The notes under the pieces were generated by a model. It did no database searches and had not been told where the DNA came from. It worked only from the letters and a program-made list of their open reading frames with translations. A stretch of 64,000 bases of DNA, from assembly GCF_001295795.1 (NCBI RefSeq), contig NZ_LJHY01000022.1, forward strand, positions 390,326 through 454,325. The letters run 5' to 3'. This document shows, one piece after another, positions 8,649 through 17,106 of the stretch. This DNA comes from Novosphingobium sp. AAP83. Lineage in GTDB: Bacteria > Pseudomonadota > Alphaproteobacteria > Sphingomonadales > Sphingomonadaceae. The stretch's first letter is position 1. The number at the start of each line of letters is the position of its first letter. The position numbers were made by a program, and so were the translations under genes.

Positions 8649-9016
8649 GCGCCCGCGCCCAGACCGTGCGGCTCACCCCCGCCCGTCATCGCGTGCTTGC
8701 AGGGTTCGCCAAGAGCCACGGATTGAGCGAATATGCGATGCTTGCTCGTGTCGTGGACGCGGGCCTTACTGCCCTCGATCACAGGGCAAGCGAGGACATC
8801 GACACCCGCGAGATGCTCGCCGAACTGGCATCGGTCAGCACCCGCATGGTCGATGTCGAGCGGATGCTTGACCGCGCACTGTTCACCGCCTGCGCAGCCT
8901 ATTGTTATGCGCGCCATGCGGCGTTGGGTGCGCGAACATCTGATGAGGCCGTCACCGCCGAGATCAACGCAGCCTATGACCGCCAGCGGCGGCGCGCGCA
9001 GGAGGGCCGGGAATGA
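8645..9016 (+). CDS. Small relaxosome-accessory-like protein
   Basis: This 123-residue protein begins MSARAQTVRLTPARHRVLAGFAKSHGLS. Its first 45 residues look like a short beta strand followed by two helices, as in ribbon-helix-helix or MobC-like DNA-binding proteins. The rest is a helical, charged tail ending RQRRRAQEGRE. It overlaps the coupling-protein gene by 4 bp (ATGA). In MobF systems a small DNA-binding protein often sits here and loads the relaxase at the transfer origin, so that role is a reasonable inference. The fold call is weak. Confidence 0.5.
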   Translation: MSARAQTVRLTPARHRVLAGFAKSHGLSEYAMLARVVDAGLTALDHRASEDIDTREMLAELASVSTRMVDVERMLDRALFTACAAYCYARHAALGARTSDEAVTAEINAAYDRQRRRAQEGRE

Positions 9017-10845
9017 ACCAGTCTCACGACAGGCGCGCCCATGCTGATGCCTTACGCCGCCACAACCGCAACAATCAGGCCGCGCGCTTCCGGCGGCAGG
9101 CCAATGCCCTGCTTGCATCCATAGCAATGGGCGCTGTCGCAACGCCCTATGTCATGTTGGATCAGCAGGCGTTGCAAGCAGCGGGCACATTCGCTGTCGC
9201 CAAGGCAAAGCTGTGGTTTGCCCAAGGCACTGTGGTCGAACCGGCCATAACGATCAGCCAGGACGGCCAAGCCTACGCCGTTCCGGCCCGCGCAGTTGCC
9301 GCGCACCCCTATTACGGCAGCGCTGCGCACAGCGTATGGGCCTACGGGATATTCGGCAGTTCGCTGGGCTTTGCCGGATGGCTGGCGTGCCTGCTGCTGT
9401 TGCGCGGAGCCATCGCCCAGCGACGCGACCGCGCTTTGCAAGACCGGGTGATTGCCGGAACTTTGGTGACGACCGAGGCGGCGCTGGCAAAGCTGACCTC
9501 TACTGAAGCCGACACCCGAGCGCTCACCATCGGCACGGTCCCCCTACCCGGCAGGCTGGAAACCCGGCACATGGCAATGATCGGCACGACCGGCAGCGGC
9601 AAGACCACCGCCTTGCGCCAAATGCTCGACGGCATCGAAGCGCGCGGCGAAGCTGCCTTGGTCTATGACACGAGCGGCGAGTTCGTCGCACATTACTACC
9701 GGCCCGAGCGCGGCGACGTGATCTTGAACCCGTTCGATGCCCGGTGCGCATATTGGTCGCCCTTTGCCGAGATTGCCCACCCCGCCGACGCCGACCGCAT
9801 CGCTCGCCAGCTCATCACCGAGACCGGGCAAGATGACAGCGACGTGTGGCTGGACACCAGCCGCATCCTTGTCGCCAACATGATCAGGGCGCTCTGGCGC
9901 GAAGGCAACTCCACCTTGCCCGCTTTGCTCCACGCCTTGCAGGACCGGACCAAGGACGATCTGAAAACATGGCTGGCAGGCAGTTCTTCGGCGCGCACCT
10001 TTGCCGACGACGCCGACCGGGCCACGGCCAGCGTGCTGTTCATGCTCGCCAAGGCCGCTGACCTTGTCCAGTTTTTGCGGGTTGATGGCAGCGGAGGCAC
10101 GCCCTTCGCTTTCCGGGATTTCATCCACGGGCTGGACAAGCGGAAGGGCGCAAAGCCTTGGATATTCGTGCCCCGTAAGGAGGATTATTTCGAGGCGTCA
10201 AAACCCTTGCTCGCCTGTTGGCTGGAATGCGCGGCTAGCGCCGTACTTGGCCTTCCCCCGTCGCCCGACCGGCGCATCTGGTTTGTGCTCGACGAGCTGG
10301 CTGACTTGCCGCACGTCGATAATCTGGCGCGATTGCTCCCCGAAGGCCGCAAGTTTGGCGCGGCGGTGATTCTGACGTTTCAGGCGCTGGGCCAGATGCA
10401 GCACCGCTATGGCCCGAAGATCGCCGAAGCCATGCTGGGCTGCTGCAACACCAAGCTGTTCTTGCAAACCGTCGACAGCGAAACGCGCCAGTGGGCCAGT
10501 CAGACCATTGGCGAATGCGAGGTCGAAATCCAGACCATGACCGACGCTCTGGCCGACGACGATGACAAGCCCCGCACCACGCTTGGCAAAATACGCAAAA
10601 TGCGGCCCGCTATTCTCGAAAGCGAACTGCGGCTGCCCAAGTTCGAGGGTTATCTGTTGCTTCCCGATGGATTGCCGGTGGCGCGGATCAGGCTCACCGC
10701 CGATCAAATCGCGCGGCACGGCCCTGCCCGCCAACCGGGGTTTGTGGCGGGAGACGTCAAAACCACGCATTGGAAACAGCCATCGGCTACCCCGCCAGCG
10801 GATGCACCAGTCCCGCGATCACTCGCCAGCGAGGGACCAATATAA
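9013..10845 (+). CDS. Type IV coupling protein, TraD/TrwB-like ATPase
   Basis: This 610-residue protein links the relaxosome to a type IV secretion channel and pumps DNA by ATP hydrolysis. Two N-terminal membrane segments lie near residues 35-55 and 110-135. A VirD4/TraD ATPase domain follows, with Walker A GTTGSGKTT at residues 191-199 and Walker B WFVLDELADLP near residue 420. The motif VILTFQALGQMQHRYG is typical of the TraD_N/TraG-like core. Its gene overlaps the upstream accessory gene by 4 bp and the relaxase gene by 1 bp (TAATG), so the three are translationally coupled. Confidence 0.92.
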   Translation: MNQSHDRRAHADALRRHNRNNQAARFRRQANALLASIAMGAVATPYVMLDQQALQAAGTFAVAKAKLWFAQGTVVEPAITISQDGQAYAVPARAVAAHPYYGSAAHSVWAYGIFGSSLGFAGWLACLLLLRGAIAQRRDRALQDRVIAGTLVTTEAALAKLTSTEADTRALTIGTVPLPGRLETRHMAMIGTTGSGKTTALRQMLDGIEARGEAALVYDTSGEFVAHYYRPERGDVILNPFDARCAYWSPFAEIAHPADADRIARQLITETGQDDSDVWLDTSRILVANMIRALWREGNSTLPALLHALQDRTKDDLKTWLAGSSSARTFADDADRATASVLFMLAKAADLVQFLRVDGSGGTPFAFRDFIHGLDKRKGAKPWIFVPRKEDYFEASKPLLACWLECAASAVLGLPPSPDRRIWFVLDELADLPHVDNLARLLPEGRKFGAAVILTFQALGQMQHRYGPKIAEAMLGCCNTKLFLQTVDSETRQWASQTIGECEVEIQTMTDALADDDDKPRTTLGKIRKMRPAILESELRLPKFEGYLLLPDGLPVARIRLTADQIARHGPARQPGFVAGDVKTTHWKQPSATPPADAPVPRSLASEGPI

Positions 10846-13610
10846 TGGTTGCGTCCGTTTCCGCGCTGACAAGTTCAGGCCAAGCCGCCAGCTACTATGA
10901 ATCCGCAGGCGAATATTATGCAGACGGAGGTCAGTCTCCATCGGAATGGCAAGGCAAAGGTGCAGAGGCGCTGGGTCTTTCAGGCGATGTGAACCGGGAC
11001 AAATTTCGCGACTTGCTGGACGGCAAAGTTGCCGACCAGCAGTTGGGCACGACCCGCGACGGCAAACTGGAGCATCGTCCCGGTTGGGATGTGACCTTGA
11101 GCGCGCCAAAGTCCGTCTCGATCATGGCCGAAGTTGCGGGCGACCGGCGATTGGTTGCAGCGCACGGAGCAGCGGTAAGAACCGCGCTTGCCCATGTCGA
11201 ACAGAACATGGCCGCTACCCGCATCCGCGACGGCGGCATAGTGAATCGTGAGGCGACCGGGAATCTTGTGGTCGCCAGCTTTCAGCATAGCACCAGCCGA
11301 GCCCAAGACCCGCAGTTGCACACTCACAATGTCGTTCTCAATGCCACCAAGGGTGAGGACGGTACATGGCGCAGCCTTGAACCGCGCGCGATCTACCAAC
11401 TGCAAAAGCAGATTGGTGCGATCTACCGGCAGGAGCTGGCCTTGAAGGTCCGAGAACTGGGCTATGAGATCGAAGTGGGCAAAGGCTCTATGTTCGAGAT
11501 CAAAGGCGTTTCTCCTGAGGTCGTGGCCGCGTTCAGCACCCGCAGCGCGGAGATTGAAGCGGCGCTTGAGGAGCGCGGCACATCGCGCAACGAGGCCAGC
11601 GCCGCCGAAAAACAAGTTGCCGCGCTGGATACGCGGCAGGCCAAAGTTGCCGCCGATCCGAAAACGCTTGTGGCGGAGTGGCGGGATACCGCCAGCGCAG
11701 CCGGGTTCGGGCCAGAGGCAAGGCTGGCCATGATCAAACAGGCTGAAGCCATTGCTGCCGGTAAAGATCATAGCGCCACGATGGAATTGCAGGGCGACAG
11801 CGCCGCGAACCGCGCCGTCGCCTTTGCCGCCGACAAACTAGGCGAACGGCAATCGGTGTTCTCCGTCGCTGCCTTGCATGTGGAAGCCGGGCGCGTCGGG
11901 CTTGGCAAAGTCAGCTATGCACAGATCGGGGAGGCCATTGCGGCAGCAACCAAGCAAGGCGAACTGATAGACCGCACCCATATCGACCGGCGGGGGGCTG
12001 AATTTGCCGGATTCACCACCCGCACCAATGTTAAGACCGAGGCCAAGTTGTTGCGGATCGAGACGGAAGGGCGCGGTTCATTATCGGCCATCGCATCGCC
12101 GTTGGCCGCTGCCAAAGCTGTCGCCAGTGCATCAGCGAAGGCCGAGCGGACCGGCCATGGCTGGAATACCGACCAACGCACAGCCACGCAGCAGCTCTTG
12201 ACCAGCCGTAACCGCATTACCGCGTTGCAAGGCTACGCTGGCACCGCGAAGACAACCACCGTTCTGGCAACCTTCGCCCGCGAGGCCGAAGCGCTTGGTG
12301 TGCGCGTTGTTGCGCTCGCGCCAACCGCATCGGCGGCGATGGTGCTGGGCGAGGCGCTTGGCGCGCGCAGCGATACCGTTGCACGGCATCTGTTATCCCC
12401 AGAGCGCCCAAATCAGGGCCAGCCCGCTGCATGGATTGTGGACGAGGCATCGCTGTTGTCGGCGCGCGATACGGCCAAACTGTTCGACCTGGCGGAGAAG
12501 CAGAACGCCCGCGTTATTCTTGTGGGCGACGTGAAGCAGCTTGGCTCGGTCGAGGCAGGCGAGGCCTTTGCGCAATTGCAGGGCGCAGGCATGGAAACCG
12601 CAAATCTAAGCGAGATCGTCCGGCAAACCAGCATCGCGGCGAAGGAGGCCGTGCTGGCATCCATCGAAGGAGACGCCAGAAAGGTTCTTGCCGCACTCGA
12701 CCGGGGAGGAGGCAAAATCGTGGAGAATACCGACCGTAGCGCGCGCTTCGCGGCCATCGCCAAGGACTATGCCGCGCTCGACAAGGCCAGCCGCGCCAGA
12801 ACCCTTGTCATTGAGCCATCGCGCGAAGGGCGCGACACCCTGACCGCCGACATTCGCGATGCACTCACAAAATCGGGGACGCTAACCGGCCCCGCCGTCA
12901 CCATGCAAAGCCTTGCCAACAAGGGGCTGACCCGTGCCGAGGCTCGTGACCCGTTGAGCTATGACAAAGGCGATGTCGTCCGGTTCACCCGTGATTACGC
13001 AGACAAAGGCGTGACGCGCGGCGCAGCCTACCGCGTCGATAGCATCGACCCTGCGAAATCCACCATCACCTTGAAATCAGAAGACGGGCGCGAGGTGGAT
13101 TGGCGCTTGCGGCAATGGGGCGCTGGCAACAGCCAGACGTTCGCGCCGCAAACACTCGAACTCAAAACCGGCGATAACATCCGGTTCACCCGCAATGACC
13201 GGGAAGCGGGGCGGATCAACGGCGCGCGCGGCGAAGTGACCGTGATTGATGTGCAGGCCCGCACGGCGGAATTCCGAAACCCGCGTGGGCAGACCCAGAC
13301 CTTGAGCCTTGATGCGGCACGAGATCAGCACATTGCTCATGCCTATGTCGAAACCGTCTTTGCCGCCCAAGGCCGCACCGCAGATCACGTCATCATCCAC
13401 GCCGACAGCAAGGCCACCAACCTGATCGACCAGAAGTCATTCTACGTCGGGATTTCCCGTGCAAAGGAGACGGTCGCGATCTTCACCAATGACCGGGCCA
13501 AACTGGTATCTGCGATCAGCGAACGGGCCGGACTGGCGCAAACGGCAATCCCGCAGGCGGCTATGCAAACGCCAACAGCAAAGAAGGTTATGGAGGCCGG
13601 GTTAGGTTAA
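10845..13610 (+). CDS. MobF-family relaxase-helicase (TrwC/TraI type)
   Basis: This 921-residue protein nicks the transfer origin, stays covalently bound to the 5' end and unwinds the strand. The N-terminal relaxase domain has tyrosine pairs at residues 17-18 and 24-25 (SYYESAGEYY), as in TrwC. The metal-binding histidines are H148 and H159/H161 (PQLHTHNVVLN). The C-terminal half is a RecD-like SF1 helicase with Walker A GYAGTAKTT near residue 462 and Walker B DEAS near residue 530. I use the ATG at 10845, overlapping the stop of the coupling protein. The frame is open 25 codons further up but inside that gene. It appears intact. Confidence 0.95.
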   Translation: MVASVSALTSSGQAASYYESAGEYYADGGQSPSEWQGKGAEALGLSGDVNRDKFRDLLDGKVADQQLGTTRDGKLEHRPGWDVTLSAPKSVSIMAEVAGDRRLVAAHGAAVRTALAHVEQNMAATRIRDGGIVNREATGNLVVASFQHSTSRAQDPQLHTHNVVLNATKGEDGTWRSLEPRAIYQLQKQIGAIYRQELALKVRELGYEIEVGKGSMFEIKGVSPEVVAAFSTRSAEIEAALEERGTSRNEASAAEKQVAALDTRQAKVAADPKTLVAEWRDTASAAGFGPEARLAMIKQAEAIAAGKDHSATMELQGDSAANRAVAFAADKLGERQSVFSVAALHVEAGRVGLGKVSYAQIGEAIAAATKQGELIDRTHIDRRGAEFAGFTTRTNVKTEAKLLRIETEGRGSLSAIASPLAAAKAVASASAKAERTGHGWNTDQRTATQQLLTSRNRITALQGYAGTAKTTTVLATFAREAEALGVRVVALAPTASAAMVLGEALGARSDTVARHLLSPERPNQGQPAAWIVDEASLLSARDTAKLFDLAEKQNARVILVGDVKQLGSVEAGEAFAQLQGAGMETANLSEIVRQTSIAAKEAVLASIEGDARKVLAALDRGGGKIVENTDRSARFAAIAKDYAALDKASRARTLVIEPSREGRDTLTADIRDALTKSGTLTGPAVTMQSLANKGLTRAEARDPLSYDKGDVVRFTRDYADKGVTRGAAYRVDSIDPAKSTITLKSEDGREVDWRLRQWGAGNSQTFAPQTLELKTGDNIRFTRNDREAGRINGARGEVTVIDVQARTAEFRNPRGQTQTLSLDAARDQHIAHAYVETVFAAQGRTADHVIIHADSKATNLIDQKSFYVGISRAKETVAIFTNDRAKLVSAISERAGLAQTAIPQAAMQTPTAKKVMEAGLG

Positions 13611-13683
13611 TCCGGCATGTCGGGTCACCGCAGACCGTATGGCGTCACTTGACACCGTACGAATTGTCGGAGTAGGAACGTCC

Positions 13684-13974
13684 ATGAAGATCAGAAACGT
13701 GGTCCACAAGGGATTGCGGCGATTCATCGAAGTTGACGATGAAAGCGGCCTTCAACCCGCCGTTGTCGCCAAGGTCCGGCGTATCGTATCCTTCCTCCAA
13801 GATATGGAACGAGAGGATGAATTGCGCACCGTAGCAAGCTGGAAGGCCCATATGCTGACCGGCGACCGCAAGGGGACATGGAGCCTATTCGTCACCAAGA
13901 ATTGGCGGATGACGTTTCGGATCGACCGTGACGAGATCGAAATCATCGACCTCGACTATGAAGATTACCACTAG
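13684..13974 (+). CDS. higB: HigB/RelE-family toxin
   Basis: This 96-residue protein matches the HigB type of ribosome-dependent mRNA interferase in length and pattern. It has a helical N-terminus (GLRRFIEVDDESGL), then SWKAHMLTGDRKGTWSLFVTKNWRMTFRID and a C-terminal strand EIEIIDLDYEDYH, as in HigB/PaaA2-type RelE-fold toxins. A GTAGGA ribosome site precedes the ATG. The antitoxin gene follows 9 bases later, in the reversed order (toxin first) that defines HigBA. The repeated octamers ACCGTATG (13634-13641) and ACCGTACG (13654-13661) upstream, 20 bp apart, may be an operator. Confidence 0.88.
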   Translation: MKIRNVVHKGLRRFIEVDDESGLQPAVVAKVRRIVSFLQDMEREDELRTVASWKAHMLTGDRKGTWSLFVTKNWRMTFRIDRDEIEIIDLDYEDYH

Positions 13975-13983
13975 GAGGTGGGC

Positions 13984-14313
13984 ATGAGTGCGATTGCAGG
14001 CATACGCTTGATGAACCCGGCCCACCCCGGCAGCTTCATCAAGCATGACATCATTGAACCGCTGGGCCTTTCGGTCACGGCGGCGGCGGACGTGCTGGGC
14101 GTGACGCGCGCTACGCTATCGACCTTGCTCAACGAGCGCGCGCACCTATCGCCGGAAATGGCGCTTCGGCTCGAAAAGGCGTTCGGCGTGTCGATGGACA
14201 CCCTCATGCGGATGCAGAACAGCTACGACATCGCGCAGACCCGCAAACGCGCAGATGAGATCAAGGTCATGCCGTTCAGGGGCAAGCCGATTGAACCACA
14301 GGCAGCGGCCTGA
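13984..14313 (+). CDS. higA: HigA-family antitoxin
   Basis: This 109-residue antitoxin has a HigA/VapI-type helix-turn-helix (HPGSFIKHDIIEPLGLSVTAAADVLGVTRATLSTLLNERAHLS) covering most of its first 75 residues. It binds and neutralises HigB and should repress the operon. AGGAGG at 13973-13978 ends 5 bases before the ATG at 13984, which fixes the start; the GTG at 13978 lies within the ribosome site. On a mobile element such a pair usually stabilises inheritance. Confidence 0.92.
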   Translation: MSAIAGIRLMNPAHPGSFIKHDIIEPLGLSVTAAADVLGVTRATLSTLLNERAHLSPEMALRLEKAFGVSMDTLMRMQNSYDIAQTRKRADEIKVMPFRGKPIEPQAAA

Positions 14314-14344
14314 TCGAACCGGCTAGCGAAATGGAATGCCTTGA

Positions 14345-15547
14345 ATGAACGCCGTTGAAATCGAAGAAGCCGTATCCAACCTGGCAGAGCAGCCGTTTGA
14401 TGTTCAGGAGTTCCCGTTCGCGTTCCTCGAAGCCTTTGGCAACAAAGCGACCACCATCAAGCGGCTGCGCAGTGGCGCATCGAACAAATCAGACGTTGGC
14501 GGCGTCTTGCAGGTCAACAACATTCATCTTGCGGTAGCCGAGCCCGGCACGGTGACGCAGACGCTTACGGCTCTGAAGGCTAGCCCACAAACTGCCAAGG
14601 GGAAGGCGAAGTTCGTACTTGCGACCGATGGCGACCTGTTCGAGGCCGAGGACCTTGATTCTGGCGAAACCTTGGCTTGTGAATTCGCCAGCTTCGCCGA
14701 GCGCTTTGACTTTTTCCTGCCCTTGGCTGGAATTTCCTACGTCAAAGAGCTGAAAGAAACGGCAATCGACAGAGGCGCAGCGCGGCGTCTCAACCGGCTC
14801 TACGTTGAATTGCTAAAGGACAATCCGGACTGGGGCAGCGAAGCGCGCCGCCGGGACATGAACCATCTTATGGCTAGGCTGATTTTCTGCTTCTACGCAG
14901 AGGACACCGGTATCTTCCATCCCAGCTATCCCTTCACGGGGACCATCGAGAAGATGAGCGAGCGCGATAGCTCCAACACGCATGACGTGATCGGTGAGCT
15001 GTTCCGCGCCATGAACACAAATAAGGCAGATCACGAGGCGGCAGACATTCGCAACTGGGCGCGCCCCTTTCCTTATGTGAATGGCGGCCTTTTTAGCGGC
15101 AATCTGGACGTGCCGCGCTTCAGCCGAATTGCGCGGTCATACCTGCTGCATATCGGCAGTCTCGATTGGACGAAGATCAACCCGGATATCTTTGGATCAA
15201 TGATCCAGGCGGTCGCTGACGGGGAGGCCCGTGGCGCGCTGGGGATGCATTACACCAGCGTTCCCAATATCCTGAAAGTGCTGAACCCGCTGTTCCTCGA
15301 TGAGCTGCGGGAAAAACTGACGGAAGCGGGCGACAACCCGCGCAAGCTGGCCAATCTTCGCAGCCGTATGGCGAAAATCCGGGTGTTCGATCCCGCCTGT
15401 GGGAGCGGCAATTTCCTTGTCATTGCCTACAAGCAGATGCGCGAAATCGAGGCCGAGGTAAACCGAAGGCGCGGTGAGGCAAGCCGTGCCAACCGACATT
15501 CCTCTGACCAATTTTCGGGGGATTGCTCGTATCGCCATCGGCGATGA
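14345..15547 (+). pseudogene. Truncated MmeI-like DNA methyltransferase
   Basis: The first 370 or so residues resemble the N-terminal and early methylase parts of large MmeI-type enzymes, in which modification and restriction are often fused. GALGMHYTSVPNILKVLNPLFLDEL and motif I DPACGSGNFLVIAYKQMREIEAEV (SAM binding) sit near residues 300-370. After RRRGEA the frame turns to junk and ends at 15547. The expected continuation (PTDIPLTNFRGI) is read in the +1 frame from about 15480, so there is a net +1 or -2 indel. The NPPY motif and target-recognition region are missing, because a deletion joins the sequence to a different gene near 15525. The enzyme cannot be functional. Confidence 0.85.
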
Positions 15548-15899
15548 CAGCCAGCCCAGCGCCAACACCGCGCTGATCGACGGCGTCCGCAAATTCGCGA
15601 TGGACGTGCGCGAACTCGACATCGACCTGATCGACTTCATTAATCCTTTCGGCGAAGCCTATTCCATACTTGCCAAAACCATGAGCGAAGAAAGCTTGAA
15701 GCAGGTCGCGGCAGCAATTGCCGCCAAGCGCACCAGCCTGACGCCCGAGGAGGCGAAAGAACTGGCCGTGCGCGCCGTGCGCTTCAAGAAAGAACGCGGG
15801 CGTTTGCCGTCGATCAGTTCGACCGATGCCTGGGAAAAGCGAATGGCCGAAGGCGCAGCCGCATTCGTGCGCTTCAAGGATGAGGGCCGCTATGAGTGA
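15525..15899 (+). pseudogene. Remnant of the 3' end of a helicase-like gene
   Basis: This reading frame, open from 15474, encodes PTDIPLTNFRGI (methyltransferase-like) and then abruptly SANTALIDGVRKFAMDVRELD and KTMSEESLKQVAAAIAAKRT, running to a stop at 15899. The second part does not belong to a methyltransferase. Its helical, charged character and position before a GIY-YIG gene suggest the C-terminus of a superfamily II helicase from the same defence operon. That identity is inferred. About 120 residues survive, and the front of the gene was lost in the deletion that truncated the methyltransferase. Confidence 0.6.
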
Positions 15900-17103
15900 C
15901 CTCGACCTTGACGACCTTCGCAGCGAGCTGGCCGAATTTGCCCAGCCGGAAAAGAAGATCGGGCGTTCTCCACGCGACGAGCGCATCATCGCTGGATTTG
16001 AAGAGATCCAGCGATTTGTGGAGCAGCATGGCCGCGCCCCGCTGCACGGCGAAGACCGGGACATCTTTGAGCGCCTATATGCCGTGCGCCTAGACCGGCT
16101 TCGTGCTCAGGATGATTGCCGCGAGTTGCTGGCATCGCTGGACCATCAAGGGCTGTTGGCCGGAGATGGTTCCTTCGCCGCTGCAACAGTTGAGACGATG
16201 GATGAAGACGAGCTTTTGGCCGTGTTGGAAGGCATAGCCGGCGATGCTGACATTACCCAGCTCCGCCATGTCCGGCCAAGCGCAGAAAAGCGCGCCGCCG
16301 AGGAAATTGCCAACCGCGAGCCATGCCCGGACTTTGACAACTTCAAGCCCCTTTTCGCGCAGGTCCAGCGTGATCTTGATTCCGGTGTTCGGTCCACCCG
16401 CCGGTTCGTGAAGGACGCGGGTTTTCTGAAAGCGGACATCACGGACGGGCAGTTCTTCATTCTGGGCGGCCAGACCGCCTATGTCGCCGAAGTCGGGGAG
16501 CCCATCAAAGCCCCGAATGGCGAATTGGATGCACGCTTACGCCTGATCTACTCCAACGGCACCGAGAGCAATCTGCTGCGCCGCTCACTCCAGCGGGCAT
16601 TGTACAAGGATGAAGCAGGGCGACGGATAACGGAGCCAACCGCCGGACCCCTATTTGCCAGTGAAAACGACGATGACGATCAGGCCAGCGGCACCATATA
16701 TGTGCTGCGCAGCAAGTCGGATCATCCCCTCGTCGCGGCCAATCGGGAAGTCTTGCACAAGATCGGCGTGACCGGCGGAGACGTGGTGCGGCGCGTCGCC
16801 AATGCCAAACTGGACCCGACATTCCTTATGGCCGACGTCGAAATCGTCGCAACCTACACCCTGTTCAATATCAACCGGACCAAGTTGGAAAACCTGATCC
16901 ACCGCATATTCGATCCTGCGCGGCTCGAAATCGAGGTCAAGGACCGTTTCGGCAATCCGGTGGTCCCGCGTGAATGGTTTCTCGTGCCGCGTTTCGTCGT
17001 GGATGATGCGGTGGAGAAGATCAGGAGCGGCGCGATCACACATTATCTATACGACCCGAAATCGGCCCGACTCATATCGCACGATGATAACGGGAATGTT
17101 TAG
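15892..17103 (+). CDS. GIY-YIG nuclease family protein
   Basis: This 403-residue protein is probably the nuclease of the defence locus. Residues 1-260 are a helical N-terminal region without recognised motif, acidic at first (MSDLDLDDLRSELAEFAQP). From about residue 263 comes a T5orf172/Mug113-like GIY-YIG domain. GTIYVLRSKSD supplies the first motif, KIGVTGGDVVRRVANAKLDP the second plus the catalytic arginine region, and TKLENLIHRIF the conserved glutamate. The ATG at 15892 overlaps the stop of the helicase remnant. The gene is intact, although its partners upstream are not. The reverse transcriptase gene starts 3 bases after its stop. Confidence 0.78.
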   Translation: MSDLDLDDLRSELAEFAQPEKKIGRSPRDERIIAGFEEIQRFVEQHGRAPLHGEDRDIFERLYAVRLDRLRAQDDCRELLASLDHQGLLAGDGSFAAATVETMDEDELLAVLEGIAGDADITQLRHVRPSAEKRAAEEIANREPCPDFDNFKPLFAQVQRDLDSGVRSTRRFVKDAGFLKADITDGQFFILGGQTAYVAEVGEPIKAPNGELDARLRLIYSNGTESNLLRRSLQRALYKDEAGRRITEPTAGPLFASENDDDDQASGTIYVLRSKSDHPLVAANREVLHKIGVTGGDVVRRVANAKLDPTFLMADVEIVATYTLFNINRTKLENLIHRIFDPARLEIEVKDRFGNPVVPREWFLVPRFVVDDAVEKIRSGAITHYLYDPKSARLISHDDNGNV

Positions 17104-17106
17104 TCG

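Noticed and set aside
13649..13677. A sigma-70 promoter (TTGACA) before higB
   Set aside because: TTGACA is present, but no -10 box lies at the right spacing and the start codon is too close.
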